The notes under the pieces are model-generated. The model worked only from the letters and a program-made list of their open reading frames with translations, was not told the DNA's origin and ran no database searches. A DNA stretch of 64,000 nt from assembly GCF_943914565.1 (NCBI RefSeq), contig NZ_CALUCN010000004.1, positions 154,944 to 218,943 on the forward strand, given 5' to 3'. Below are positions 1 to 10,199 of this stretch, in pieces. Numbering within the stretch: position 1 is the stretch's first letter; every line of letters starts with the position of its first letter. This stretch comes from an uncultured Tessaracoccus sp. GTDB lineage: Bacteria > Actinomycetota > Actinomycetes > Propionibacteriales > Propionibacteriaceae. The position numbers and the translations under genes are program-made.

Positions 1-194
1 CTGTGAAGGATCCTGCGCTGCAGGACGTGCTCAAGGCGTACGAAGATTCCGCCTACATGGTCACCTGGCTCGACACGCTGCTGGGGCAGAACGTCGGCAA
101 CGCCATGAACGCCGGCGTCGTCGACATGCTCGCCGGTCAGGGCGATCCGCAGAGCATCGTCGACGCGATCGAGTCCGCCTCGGCCAAGGGCTGA
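1..194 (+). CDS. ABC transporter extracellular sugar-binding protein, C-terminal fragment
   Basis: Only the last ~64 codons are present; the reading frame (codons starting at base 3) is cut by the window edge and ends in TGA at 192-194. The tail is alanine-rich and helical, with the pattern VDMLAGQGDPQSIVDAIESA, typical of the final helices of family 1 sugar-binding lipoproteins. Two sugar-type permeases follow after 14 bases. By family knowledge the protein would be an exported lipoprotein delivering sugar to the permease pair. The assignment rests mainly on position and on this short tail. Confidence 0.7.
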   Translation, partial: VKDPALQDVLKAYEDSAYMVTWLDTLLGQNVGNAMNAGVVDMLAGQGDPQSIVDAIESASAKG

Positions 195-208
195 CCCGGA
201 GTCGAACC

Positions 209-1198
209 GTGACTGTCTCAAACGTCGCCCGGGTGGAGGGCGCTCAGTCCTCCACCCGGGGTCGCCGAAACGGACGAGGTGCCGACCGCTGGCGCAAACG
301 CGCGGAGATCGCGCTCCTCACCGGGCCGGCCGTGGTGATCTTCCTCGCCTTCGTGATCTTCCCCGTGATCATGGCGGCCTACTACGGCTTCTTCCGCTGG
401 AAGGGCTTCGGCCCTCCCACCGACTTCGTCGGGCTGCAGAACTACGTGACGATCCTCACGGACCCGCAGTTCCTCGCCGCGCTCAAGCACAACGCGTTCA
501 TCGTCGTTCTGTCGCTGGTGATCCAGGGACCGATCGCGATCGCGTTCGCGTTGCTGCTCAACCAGCAGATGAAGGGCAGGTCGCTCATTCGCGTGCTGAT
601 CTTCGTGCCGTACGTGATCGCCGAGGTCATCGTCGGCACCGGGTGGAGCCTGATGCTCCAGACCAGCGGGGCGGTCAATGACCTACTCGCAAAGATGGGC
701 CTCGAATCGCTGCAGGCGGACTGGATCGCCGATCCCACGTTCGCGCTGTGGACGCTCATGGTCATCATCTCGTGGAAGTACATCGGCTTCGCCGTGATCC
801 TCATGCTCGCAGGCATGCAGGGAATCCCGGACGAACTCTACGAGGCCGCTGCCGTGGACGGGGCCTCGTACTGGCAGATCCAGAAGTCCATCACCCTGCC
901 ATTGCTCGGCCCGACCATCCGCATCTGGGCATTCCTGTCAATCATCGGTTCGCTGCAGCTGTTCGACCTCGTCTACATCATCTGGGGGCAGTACGTCGCC
1001 GACACCGCAGGCACCAGCACGATGGCCACCTACATGGTCCGTGAAGGCAGACTCAGCGGCAACTACGGATACGGCAACGCGGTCGCCGTCGTGCTGTTCC
1101 TCATCTCCCTCGTGATCGCCCTCACCTACCAGCGCTTCGTGCTGCGCAGAGATACCGAGGGTGCGCTCACCGGCGATCGTTCGAAGGAGTCACGCTGA
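209..1198 (+). CDS. Sugar ABC transporter permease, MalF/UgpA type
   Basis: 329 residues. A charged N-terminal tail of about 45 residues precedes a first membrane helix (around 49-70), followed by five further hydrophobic segments. The cytoplasmic EAA loop reads EAAAVDGASYWQIQ, the site that contacts the ATPase in binding-protein-dependent sugar importers. The GTG start is supported by GGAG about 7 bases upstream. The gene overlaps the next permease by one base (TGATG). No ATPase gene lies nearby, so a shared MsiK-type ATPase is likely (inference). Linked LacI and GH51 genes suggest arabino-oligosaccharides as substrate. Confidence 0.9.
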   Translation: MTVSNVARVEGAQSSTRGRRNGRGADRWRKRAEIALLTGPAVVIFLAFVIFPVIMAAYYGFFRWKGFGPPTDFVGLQNYVTILTDPQFLAALKHNAFIVVLSLVIQGPIAIAFALLLNQQMKGRSLIRVLIFVPYVIAEVIVGTGWSLMLQTSGAVNDLLAKMGLESLQADWIADPTFALWTLMVIISWKYIGFAVILMLAGMQGIPDELYEAAAVDGASYWQIQKSITLPLLGPTIRIWAFLSIIGSLQLFDLVYIIWGQYVADTAGTSTMATYMVREGRLSGNYGYGNAVAVVLFLISLVIALTYQRFVLRRDTEGALTGDRSKESR

Positions 1199-2091
1199 TG
1201 TCCCAAGTCGCCTTGACCGCCCGCAAACCTCGTCGCTTCATACGTCCCCGTGGTGGGCGCTCCGGCTCGGCAGCCGTGCCGTGGGGCCGGCCGAGCGTGT
1301 ATCTCATCGCGACGGTGCTCATCGCGATCTGTGTCACCCCGGTGCTCTACATCATCATGGGTGGCTTTCGGAGCAACTCGCAGATCACTCAAGACCCGTC
1401 CGGGTGGCCGGACCCGTGGGTCATCACCAACTACACCGATGTCCTGACGTCGGAGACGTTCTGGCAGCAGTTCGGCAACTCGGTGGTGTCTGCTCTGTCC
1501 ACAACGGTGGGCTGCGTCGCCTTGGCGCTGGCGGCGAGCTACGTCATCGCCCGCTACGAGTTCCGTGGCCGGAACGCGCTGTTCTCGCTGTTCGCGGCGG
1601 GGCTCATGTTCCCGATGACTGTCGCGATCACGCCGCTGTTCATCCTCATCCGTGGCATGAACCTCACGAACAACATCTTGGGCATCATCCTGCCGCAGAT
1701 CGCGTTCGCGCTTCCGGTCACCGTGATCATCCTCGTGCCGTTCCTGCGGGCGATTCCCCGCGAGATCGAGGAAGCCGCGGCGATCGACGGCGTGGGCCGT
1801 GTCGGGTTCTTCTTCAAGATGGTGCTGCCGCTGTCCATGCCGGGTGTGATCACGACGGGCATCCTTGCGTTCATCGGCGCGTGGAACAACTACATGCTGC
1901 CGCTGTTCATTCTGAGCGAGCCCAGCAAGTACACCCTTCCCCTCGGAGTGCAGGCGTTCGCCTCGCAGCACTCGGTCGATACGGCAGCCGTCCTGGCGTT
2001 CACGTCGCTGTCGATGCTGCCTGCCCTGGTGTTCTTCAGTATCTTCGAGCGTCGAATCGTCGGTGGACTGACCGGCGCGGTCAAGGGCTGA
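1198..2091 (+). CDS. Sugar ABC transporter permease, MalG/LacG type
   Basis: 297 residues with about six membrane segments after a ~35-residue basic N-terminus. The EAA loop is EEAAAIDGVGRVGFFFKMVLP. MalG-type partners characteristically carry this loop in the last third. The ATG overlaps the TGA of the preceding permease, so the two are translationally coupled. The two permeases should form the heterodimeric membrane channel of the importer whose binding protein ends at base 194. Stop at 2089-2091 is followed by a 54-base gap before the regulator. Confidence 0.9.
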   Translation: MSQVALTARKPRRFIRPRGGRSGSAAVPWGRPSVYLIATVLIAICVTPVLYIIMGGFRSNSQITQDPSGWPDPWVITNYTDVLTSETFWQQFGNSVVSALSTTVGCVALALAASYVIARYEFRGRNALFSLFAAGLMFPMTVAITPLFILIRGMNLTNNILGIILPQIAFALPVTVIILVPFLRAIPREIEEAAAIDGVGRVGFFFKMVLPLSMPGVITTGILAFIGAWNNYMLPLFILSEPSKYTLPLGVQAFASQHSVDTAAVLAFTSLSMLPALVFFSIFERRIVGGLTGAVKG

Positions 2092-2145
2092 CTGAGACCT
2101 CTGACTACCATGATTCCCTCACCCACCCGCGAGAGGAGCACACCC

Positions 2146-3162
2146 GTGCGACGCGTCACCATCTCCGACGTCGCCGAGGCCGCGGGAGTGTCCGTCTCGA
2201 CCATCTCCAAGGTCGTCAATGGTCGAGACGGCATCGCCCCCGCCACGCAGGAGCGCGTGCGCCGAGTCATTCACGAGCTTGGTTACGTGACGAACCTCGG
2301 CGCACGCGCCCTCCGATCGACTCGAACAGGCGTGATCGGTGTGCTCGTCAGCGAGTTCGAGCCGTACTCCGCCGAGATCCTCAAGGGTGTCGGGCAGGCG
2401 GCAAAGGGGTCAGACCACGAGCTCATGGCTTGGGCCGGCACCACGAGCGACCCGAGTGCCAAGCGGGGTTGGGAGCAACGGCTGCTGGGCAAGCTCGGCG
2501 GCAGCCTCATCGATGCCGCGATCATCGTCACACCCAGCGACGCCCTCGGCCCGTCGACGGTCCCGCTCGTTGCCGTCGATCCCCGCGTGATCGACGACGA
2601 CCAGCCATCAGTGTTCGTCGACGACGAAGGTGGGCTCCGCGCTGCTGTGCAACACGTGCTGGAGCTCGGCCACGAGCGCATCGGCTTCCTGGCCGGGCGT
2701 GACGATCTCGCCTCCGCGGTCGCACGCGAGCGAGGCTTTCGCTCGGCGATGCTCGACGCGGGCCTCACCCCGGACGAGGAACTCATCCAGCGCGGCGACT
2801 ACAGCGAAGCGGGCGCCGCCCAGCCCGCTACTACCCTGCTGGACCATCCCCGCCGGCCGACAGCCATCGTCGCAGCGAACGACGCATCGGCACTGGCTGT
2901 GCTCTCGGGTGCCCGGGAGCGCGACATCAGGGTGCCCGAGGAGCTCTCGGTGATTGGTTTTGACGACATTCCCGAAGCTGCCCGACATGCTCCCCCGCTC
3001 ACGACGGTGGCCCAGCCGCTGCGGGAGTTGGGGCGCATGGCATTCACGATGCTCGCCGAGCAACTCGCCGGCCAGACGCCCGACCCCGTCCATCGTCAGC
3101 TCGACACAGATCTCGTCGTCCGCAGGACAACGGGCCCGTGCCCCGCACGCGCCCCGGAGTGA
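2146..3162 (+). CDS. LacI-family transcriptional regulator
   Basis: 338 residues. The N-terminal LacI helix-turn-helix and hinge helix are clear (VTISDVAEAAGVSVSTISKV). A periplasmic-binding-protein-like sensor domain follows, ending with the family motif VIGFDDIPEA. I chose the GTG at 2146 because GAGAGGAG lies 8 bases upstream and places the HTH at the extreme N-terminus; an in-frame ATG at 2110 would add 12 unlikely residues. The gene sits between the permeases and GH51, one base from the latter's ATG, so it probably senses an arabinose-containing sugar and represses this operon (inference). Confidence 0.9.
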   Translation: MRRVTISDVAEAAGVSVSTISKVVNGRDGIAPATQERVRRVIHELGYVTNLGARALRSTRTGVIGVLVSEFEPYSAEILKGVGQAAKGSDHELMAWAGTTSDPSAKRGWEQRLLGKLGGSLIDAAIIVTPSDALGPSTVPLVAVDPRVIDDDQPSVFVDDEGGLRAAVQHVLELGHERIGFLAGRDDLASAVARERGFRSAMLDAGLTPDEELIQRGDYSEAGAAQPATTLLDHPRRPTAIVAANDASALAVLSGARERDIRVPEELSVIGFDDIPEAARHAPPLTTVAQPLRELGRMAFTMLAEQLAGQTPDPVHRQLDTDLVVRRTTGPCPARAPE

Positions 3163-3163
3163 C

Positions 3164-4660
3164 ATGCACGCAACCGTGATCCTCGACCCTGCCTTCGTCG
3201 TCGGCCCCGTGCGACGACGCACGTTCGGATCGTTCGTCGAACACCTCGGGCGCTGCGTCTACGGCGGCATCCACGAACCCGGTCATCCCAGCGCGGACGA
3301 GCGCGGGTTCCGACGCGACGTGCTGGCCTTGGTACGAGAGCTCGGGGTCACCACGGTGCGCTACCCGGGTGGCAACTTCGTGTCCGGGTACCGCTGGGAG
3401 GACGGCATCGGTCCGGTCTGTGACCGCCCGACGAGGCTGGACTTGGCGTGGCACTCGCTCGAGCCGAACCACGTCGGCGTCGACGAGTTCATCGCGTGGG
3501 CACGGGCCGCCGGAGTCGAGCCGATGATGGCGGTCAACCTGGGCACGCGTGGCGTCCTGGAAGCGGTCGACCTGCTCGAGTACTGCAACGTGTCGGGAGA
3601 CTCGTACTGGGCCGAACAGCGTCGCAACAACGGTTCCCACACCCCGCACGACGTGCGGATCTGGTGCCTCGGCAACGAGCTCGACGGGCCGTGGCAGATC
3701 GGTCACAAGACACCGCAGGAGTACGGTCGGCTCGCCGCCGAGACGGCTCGGGCCATGCGGATGGTTGATCCAAGCTTGGAACTCGTCGCGTGCGGGTCGT
3801 CGTCGCGGAGCATGCCGACGTTCGGTGAGTGGGAACGAGTCGTGCTCACCGAAGCGTTCGATCAGGTCGACATGCTCTCCGCCCATGCCTACTACTGGGA
3901 GAAGGAGACCGGGCTGCAGGAGTTCCTCGTGAGCGCCGAGGACATGGATCGTTTCATCGAACAGGTCGCCGCGACTGCCGACGCGGTCGCCGCGGCGAAG
4001 GGCTCGGACAAGCAGATTGGCATCTCGTTCGACGAGTGGAACGTCTGGGACATCGACGGCGAGGAATCCCGGCCCCCTACAGACGACCACTGGCCCGTGG
4101 CTCCGCGGTTGCTGGAGCAGCGCTACACCATCGCCGACGCCGTCGTGGTGGGGAACCTGCTGATCTCCCTGCTTCGCCACACGGATCGGGTCTGGGCAGC
4201 CAGCCAAGCTCAGCTCGTGAACGTGATCGCACCAATCATGACCGAGCCCGGTGGCAAGGCATGGAAGCAGACGACGTTCCATCCCTTTGCACTCACCGCC
4301 GCGCATGCACGCGGTGCGGTACTGCACGTGCGCGTCGACGGGCCCACCGTCAGTTCGAGGCAGTTCGGGGCTGTACCGGCCATCGACGCGGTCGCCACCT
4401 GGGCGGACGACGAGGGATCGGTTTTCCTCGTCAATCGCCACGAGCACGACCCGATCCACGCCCAGGTGCACATCCCCGAGGGCTGCACCCTCCGTCGGGC
4501 GGTGACCCTCGCCTGCGACGACCCACACTGGCAGGCAACACCGGAGGCCGACGGCAGCCGCTTCCTCGTCAACAACGAATCCGCGCACCTCGACGGCGCT
4601 CGCTTGGGGCTCGACCTGCCGGCCGCGTCGTGGAGCATGGTAACGTTGACGCACGCCTGA
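3164..4660 (+). CDS. abfA: GH51 alpha-L-arabinofuranosidase
   Basis: 498 residues, the usual length for GH51. The enzyme hydrolyses non-reducing alpha-L-arabinofuranosyl residues from arabinan or arabinoxylan oligosaccharides. The (beta/alpha)8 barrel carries the acid/base glutamate in CLGNELDGPWQ (E172) and the nucleophile glutamate in ISFDEWNVW (E291); these numbers are close to those of characterised Geobacillus AbfA. There is no signal peptide, so it is intracellular and acts on imported oligosaccharides. The ATG directly follows the LacI stop with one base between. A longer in-frame extension upstream overlaps the LacI gene and is not credible. Downstream is a strong hairpin. Confidence 0.95.
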   Translation: MHATVILDPAFVVGPVRRRTFGSFVEHLGRCVYGGIHEPGHPSADERGFRRDVLALVRELGVTTVRYPGGNFVSGYRWEDGIGPVCDRPTRLDLAWHSLEPNHVGVDEFIAWARAAGVEPMMAVNLGTRGVLEAVDLLEYCNVSGDSYWAEQRRNNGSHTPHDVRIWCLGNELDGPWQIGHKTPQEYGRLAAETARAMRMVDPSLELVACGSSSRSMPTFGEWERVVLTEAFDQVDMLSAHAYYWEKETGLQEFLVSAEDMDRFIEQVAATADAVAAAKGSDKQIGISFDEWNVWDIDGEESRPPTDDHWPVAPRLLEQRYTIADAVVVGNLLISLLRHTDRVWAASQAQLVNVIAPIMTEPGGKAWKQTTFHPFALTAAHARGAVLHVRVDGPTVSSRQFGAVPAIDAVATWADDEGSVFLVNRHEHDPIHAQVHIPEGCTLRRAVTLACDDPHWQATPEADGSRFLVNNESAHLDGARLGLDLPAASWSMVTLTHA

Positions 4661-4677
4661 ACCGCTGGAGACAGGCT

Positions 4678-4713
4678 GCGGCCCCGGCCAGCGCGAAGAC
4701 CGGCCGGGGCCGC
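4678..4713. terminator. Bidirectional hairpin terminator between abfA and fumarase
   Basis: Perfect 12-bp inverted repeat (GCGGCCCCGGCC at 4678-4689, its complement at 4702-4713) with a 12-base loop. It lies between the convergent stops of the GH51 gene (4660) and fumarase (4727). There is no U-tract, as is common for GC-rich actinobacterial terminators. Confidence 0.75.
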
Positions 4714-4726
4714 GGTGATGAATGGA

Positions 4727-6424
<1,698 letters not shown>

Positions 6425-6645
6425 TGAGTGCTCCAATCCTTCCGCGGTGGGCACCATCTTCGCACGTTCCCCCGACGTGGCCCGGCTGGGGTGTGGAGAA
6501 CTCGCCGAGTTGACCCTCCGTCGTGCACGGAGCCGCGCGGGGCACAACTCGGCTCTCACTGTCGAGAAGACCACCGCACGTGGTGGTGTTCTCGACAGTG
6601 AAGGCACCATCACCGCTTCTGCGGTGCGCACACCGCACCGCAGGC
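6425..6645. other. Intergenic region with three consecutive hairpins
   Basis: This gap between two leftward genes holds three separate inverted repeats. The first is nested: GCCGAGTTG 6504-6512 pairs with 6545-6553, and inside it CTCCGT/ACGGAG (6516-6521/6527-6532). The second has 19-base arms 6557-6575/6582-6600 with a single mismatch and a 6-base loop. The third has 10-base arms CTGCGGTGCG 6619-6628/6634-6643 and lies directly after the transporter stop. The last is a good terminator for the transporter; the other two are unexplained. Confidence 0.7.
6619..6643 (-). terminator. Terminator of the AspT/YidE-type transporter gene
   Basis: Perfect 10-bp stem with a 5-base loop (CACAC), two bases downstream of the TGA of the leftward transporter gene. 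It should end its transcript before the fumarase promoter region. Confidence 0.6.
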
Positions 6646-8232
6646 TCACAATCCGACGACGAACTGCACCAGCACGATCTTCGCGATGAGCCCCAGCGCG
6701 AACAGGGCCGAGTAGCCGGCCTCGGTGCGGTCGTCGTCGATCATGGTCTGGACGTGGTTGAGGATCGCGGGCTGCCCGATGAGCCCGGCCATCGCGCCGG
6801 CGACGCGCGCCGTCGAGTGGCCGACGATCCGGCCCAGCACCCAGAACATCCCCAGCAACACGCACAACGCCACCGCAGCCGTGAGCCCGACGGTCACGCC
6901 GGTCATGCTGAACGCCGTCGACGCGAACGCCTGCCCGCTCGCGAGCCCCACCGAGGCCAGGAAGACCACGAGCCCGAACTGCCGGATCGTGAGGTTCGCC
7001 GCGTTGGGGATCGTCCACACGAACGGCCCCGTCCGGTCGAGCCAACCGAGCACCAGCCCGACGACGAGCGGCCCCGCCGCGCTGCCCAGGGCGATCGCGC
7101 CCGCCCCGAACGGGACGGACAGCACGCCGAGCGCCACGCCCAACGCGATCCCCAGGCCCATCGAGAAGAAGTCGACCTCCGTCACCTTGCGTTCGGAGTC
7201 GCCGAACACACCGGCGAGCTCGTCGAGCCGCTCCGACGGCGCCACGGCCAGCACACGATCGCCCAGCTGGAGCCGCATCTCGGCGTGCGCGAGCATCTCG
7301 GTGTCGCCGCGCCGCACCCGGGTGATGAGCCCGTCGAAGCGCGCGGGGATCCGCAGCTCGTTGACGGTCCGCCCGGCGGTGCTGGGTTTCGAGACCACGA
7401 AATGGCGGAAGTCCACCGCCCGCCGGTCGTGGAGGAGGTGCTCCCCCACCTCGTGCCCGACGGCGGCCGCCGCCCGGTGCACCCCGTCGGGGACACCGAC
7501 GAGCACCACCCGGTCGCCCGCGTGGAGCTGCTCGTCGGGGCGCGCGACCTTCATCCGCCCGTCGCGCAGGTGGTACGAGATCCGTACCTCGCCGCCGGCC
7601 TTGCCCGGCACCTCGGCGATGCCCGGCACGTCGCCCACGGCCACGTCGCGCTCGAGCTCGACCGTGATCGCGACGAGCCGCGCGCTCGCAGCGTTGTCCG
7701 GGTCGTTGCGCGCCGGCAGCCGGTGCTTCGCGACGAGCGTCACGGCCAGCATCGTCACCACCACCGCCACGGGGTAGGCGATCGCGTACCCGACGGCGGG
7801 TTGGGCCGACCCGTCCGTCGCGGCCTGCGCGGCGGCGAGGGCGGGGGTCGCGGTGAGCGATCCCGCGAACAGTCCGCCCGCCATCGGCCCGTCGATCCCG
7901 ACGAGCCGGCCGCCGAAGCCCACGAGCCCGGCGTATCCGGCGATCAGCAGCACCGCTCCCAGCATGAGCGGCGCCTGCTTCTTCAGATCGCGGAAGAACG
8001 ACGCACCCGCCGCCAGCCCGATGGTGTAGACGAACAGCGCGAGCCCGATCGACTGCACGAGGCCGAGCCCCTCCCCCAGCCGCGGGTCGAGCGCACCGAG
8101 CGCGATCCCGACGAACAGCGCACCGGCCGGGCCGAACCGCACCGGACCGAACGGGATCGCCCCGACAAGGGTGCCCAGCGCCACCGCCAGGAACAGCGTG
8201 AGGAGTGGGGTGGCGGCCAGGATGTCGAGCAT
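6646..8232 (-). CDS. AspT/YidE-family transporter with two RCK_C domains
   Basis: 528 residues built as the family's internal duplication: about five membrane helices (residues 1-165), two central soluble RCK_C/TrkA_C domains (roughly 185-350, with DRVVLVG and DRVLAVA patterns), then a second set of five to six helices (about 365-528). Family members include the aspartate:alanine exchanger AspT and the uncharacterised YidE and YbjL. The substrate cannot be told from sequence; a dicarboxylate would fit the fumarase neighbour, but this is inference. The ATG at 8232 begins directly in the first hydrophobic helix. Confidence 0.85.
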   Translation of the reverse strand: MLDILAATPLLTLFLAVALGTLVGAIPFGPVRFGPAGALFVGIALGALDPRLGEGLGLVQSIGLALFVYTIGLAAGASFFRDLKKQAPLMLGAVLLIAGYAGLVGFGGRLVGIDGPMAGGLFAGSLTATPALAAAQAATDGSAQPAVGYAIAYPVAVVVTMLAVTLVAKHRLPARNDPDNAASARLVAITVELERDVAVGDVPGIAEVPGKAGGEVRISYHLRDGRMKVARPDEQLHAGDRVVLVGVPDGVHRAAAAVGHEVGEHLLHDRRAVDFRHFVVSKPSTAGRTVNELRIPARFDGLITRVRRGDTEMLAHAEMRLQLGDRVLAVAPSERLDELAGVFGDSERKVTEVDFFSMGLGIALGVALGVLSVPFGAGAIALGSAAGPLVVGLVLGWLDRTGPFVWTIPNAANLTIRQFGLVVFLASVGLASGQAFASTAFSMTGVTVGLTAAVALCVLLGMFWVLGRIVGHSTARVAGAMAGLIGQPAILNHVQTMIDDDRTEAGYSALFALGLIAKIVLVQFVVGL

Positions 8233-8303
8233 GGCTCGATCCTACTTGCGTTTGCTCGGCGCGCGCTCGTGCGCTTGGCCCGGGTTCGTGTCCATGATTG
8301 GAC

Positions 8304-9269
8304 ATGCGACAGGTATCGATCCATTCCTTCGGTGACCCCTCCGTGCTCCGTCTCGAGGAGGTGCCGGATCCCAGCCTGTCGCCCGGCGAGGTGCTCGTCG
8401 ACGTCCACTACGCCGGCCTCAACCCCCTCGACCACAAGATGCGCGACGGGTCCTCGGCCCGCGCGCGCCAGCTCACCCTGCCCTGCTCGCTCGGGCGCGA
8501 GTTCTCGGGACGTCTCGTCGCCGCCGCGCCCGACGTCGACCTCCGCGACGAGGGGCTCGCCGTCGGCGACTGGGTGTTCGGCATGCGCGGCTCGGACGAC
8601 TGGCGCGGCTGCTACGCCGAACGCATCACGATCGATCGCGCCGCCGTCGCGAAGGTCCCCGACGAGGGGCGCGCCACCCTGCCCGCGTTCGCCGGGCTGC
8701 CCATCGCGGGCACGACGGCCGTCACCGCGATCGAGCAGGCCCGCATCGTGCCGGGCGAGACGGTCCTGATCCACGGCGGCACCGGCGGCGTCGGCCAGAT
8801 GCTCGTCCCGCTCGCACTCATGCGCGGCGCGAAGGTGTGGGCGACGGGGCGCGCGGCCAACGCGGAACGCATCCGCGAGCTCGGCGCCCGGCCCATCCCC
8901 TACGACGCCACCGACTGGCGGGAGATGATCCTGGACGCCACCGACGGCCGCGGCGTCGACGTCATCATCGACACGCACTACTTCCAGACCTTCCTGCCGA
9001 GCCTCGATCACCTCGCCGACGGGGGCCGGATCGTCGCGCTGCCGACGCTGGCCGACCTGACGCCCGCGCACGAACGCGGTATCGAGGCGAGCATCCCGTC
9101 GCCCCGGGAGGGCCGGGACACGCTCGACATGCTCGCACGCACCCTCGTCTCCGGGAGGCTGCCGGTCGAGGTGAGCGAGGTGTTCGCGCTGAGCGACGTG
9201 GCGCGCGCCCACGCGCAGCTCGAGCACGGCCACACCCGAGGCAAGCTGGTGCTCGACACCAGGGTGTGA
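8304..9269 (+). CDS. Zinc-independent MDR/quinone oxidoreductase-type dehydrogenase
   Basis: 321 residues of the medium-chain dehydrogenase/reductase superfamily. The N-terminal GroES-like domain (HYAGLNPLDHKMRDG) matches the quinone oxidoreductase branch, and the nucleotide-binding Rossmann motif is ETVLIHGGTGGVGQ near residue 155. Zinc-ligand cysteines of classical alcohol dehydrogenases are absent, so NADPH-dependent quinone or enone reduction is likely. ATG at 8304 was chosen; a TTG two codons earlier is possible. Divergent from the transporter with a 71-base gap. Substrate unknown. Confidence 0.82.
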   Translation: MRQVSIHSFGDPSVLRLEEVPDPSLSPGEVLVDVHYAGLNPLDHKMRDGSSARARQLTLPCSLGREFSGRLVAAAPDVDLRDEGLAVGDWVFGMRGSDDWRGCYAERITIDRAAVAKVPDEGRATLPAFAGLPIAGTTAVTAIEQARIVPGETVLIHGGTGGVGQMLVPLALMRGAKVWATGRAANAERIRELGARPIPYDATDWREMILDATDGRGVDVIIDTHYFQTFLPSLDHLADGGRIVALPTLADLTPAHERGIEASIPSPREGRDTLDMLARTLVSGRLPVEVSEVFALSDVARAHAQLEHGHTRGKLVLDTRV

Positions 9270-9285
9270 CCGAGGGGCTCGCGAC

Positions 9286-9343
9286 GTGGGGCGGAGCAGG
9301 ATCCGCTGGGGCACGCTGCCGGCAGCCAGGGACGCCGCCCCAC
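9286..9343 (+). terminator. Cruciform-like structured element after the oxidoreductase gene
   Basis: Outer arms GTGGGGCGG (9286-9294) and CCGCCCCAC (9335-9343) are exact complements. They enclose a perfect 12-bp palindrome GCTGCCGGCAGC at 9315-9326. Position 17 bases after the oxidoreductase stop suggests a terminator. Confidence 0.5.
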
Positions 9344-9355
9344 AGGTCGAGGAGG

Positions 9356-9476
9356 TGAGCCTCCACCGACGGGGAACGCACCGCCGCGCTCCACCAGCTC
9401 AACCAGGTGCTGCGCTCGCTCGCGCTGCACGACCTCCCCACGCTCGACGAGGTGCGCGCCATCGAGGAGGACGGCC
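9356..9476 (+). pseudogene. Possible remnant of a small coding sequence
   Basis: In the frame starting at 9358 (just after a TGA) the DNA reads like protein with normal actinobacterial codon use (TDGERTAALHQLNQVLRSLA... DEVRAIEEDG). There is no start codon in that frame and the segment runs into the 3' end of the opposite gene. It resembles the C-terminal helix region of a small regulator such as MarR, but no identification is safe. It may simply be a decayed fragment. Confidence 0.25.
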
Positions 9477-10133
9477 TCACGCACGGTTGCCGTAGAACGG
9501 CACCAGGCCCTCCAGCAGCGTCACGACCTCCTCGTCGACCCCGGGGCCCTTCGCGGCCAGGTGCTCGACCGTGATCATGGCGTCCTCGGTGGCGACGAAG
9601 CACCGCACGAATCCCTGCCGCGAGTCCACGCACACCGCGTCCCTCACCTGTCGCGGGTTCCCGTCCTGCACCTCGTGCGCCCAGCCGCGCAGGGGTGTGA
9701 CCCGCAGGTCCACCGCGCCTGCCCCCAGGCGCTCGGACGTGGGCGGGTCGTACGTCGCGAACGCCCCACCGGGCTGCCGCTTGTCGCGGCTCGGGTCACG
9801 CGTGAACCGCCCCAGCCGCTCCGGGAACGCCAACCCGTCGTAGGCGTCCCCGTACCGCTCGAACATGGCCCTGAACAGCCGTTTGGGCGGCACACCACCC
9901 CACACCGGGTCGGCCTGCCACGCCTCCTCCGTCCCGGTCGCGGACGGCGTCGGCTCCGGGTCGGACGGATCGGGATCCGCCGGTGACGCCGGCTGCGACG
10001 GCGGCGCGGTCGTCCGCGGCTCGGTGGGCGACGGGGACGAACCCCCACGGGGCCACACCGCGATCCCCACCAGCACCGCCAGCACGACGGCCAGGGCACC
10101 GGCGACCAGCCACCAGACACGGCTCCCGCGCAT
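9477..10133 (-). CDS. Membrane-anchored hypothetical protein, Pro/Ser-rich stalk
   Basis: 218 residues, not recognised. A single N-terminal membrane helix (about residues 5-26, GALAVVLAVLVGIAVW) is followed by a Pro/Ser/Thr-rich extracytoplasmic linker (about 28-65) and a globular domain with two cysteines (VCVDSRQGFVRCF) that could form a disulfide. The inner ATG at 10133 is preferred because AGGAGGAG sits six bases upstream; an in-frame start further upstream would precede that site. It lies 66 bases downstream of the ESX-like pair and probably belongs to the same transcript, suggesting a surface or secretion-linked role (inference). Confidence 0.7.
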   Translation of the reverse strand: MRGSRVWWLVAGALAVVLAVLVGIAVWPRGGSSPSPTEPRTTAPPSQPASPADPDPSDPEPTPSATGTEEAWQADPVWGGVPPKRLFRAMFERYGDAYDGLAFPERLGRFTRDPSRDKRQPGGAFATYDPPTSERLGAGAVDLRVTPLRGWAHEVQDGNPRQVRDAVCVDSRQGFVRCFVATEDAMITVEHLAAKGPGVDEEVVTLLEGLVPFYGNRA

Positions 10134-10199
10134 GTCGCTCCTCCTCATTCCTGGCGCCGCGCGGCGCCGCCTCGGCACAGTCTGCCCCACCGACGAGGG

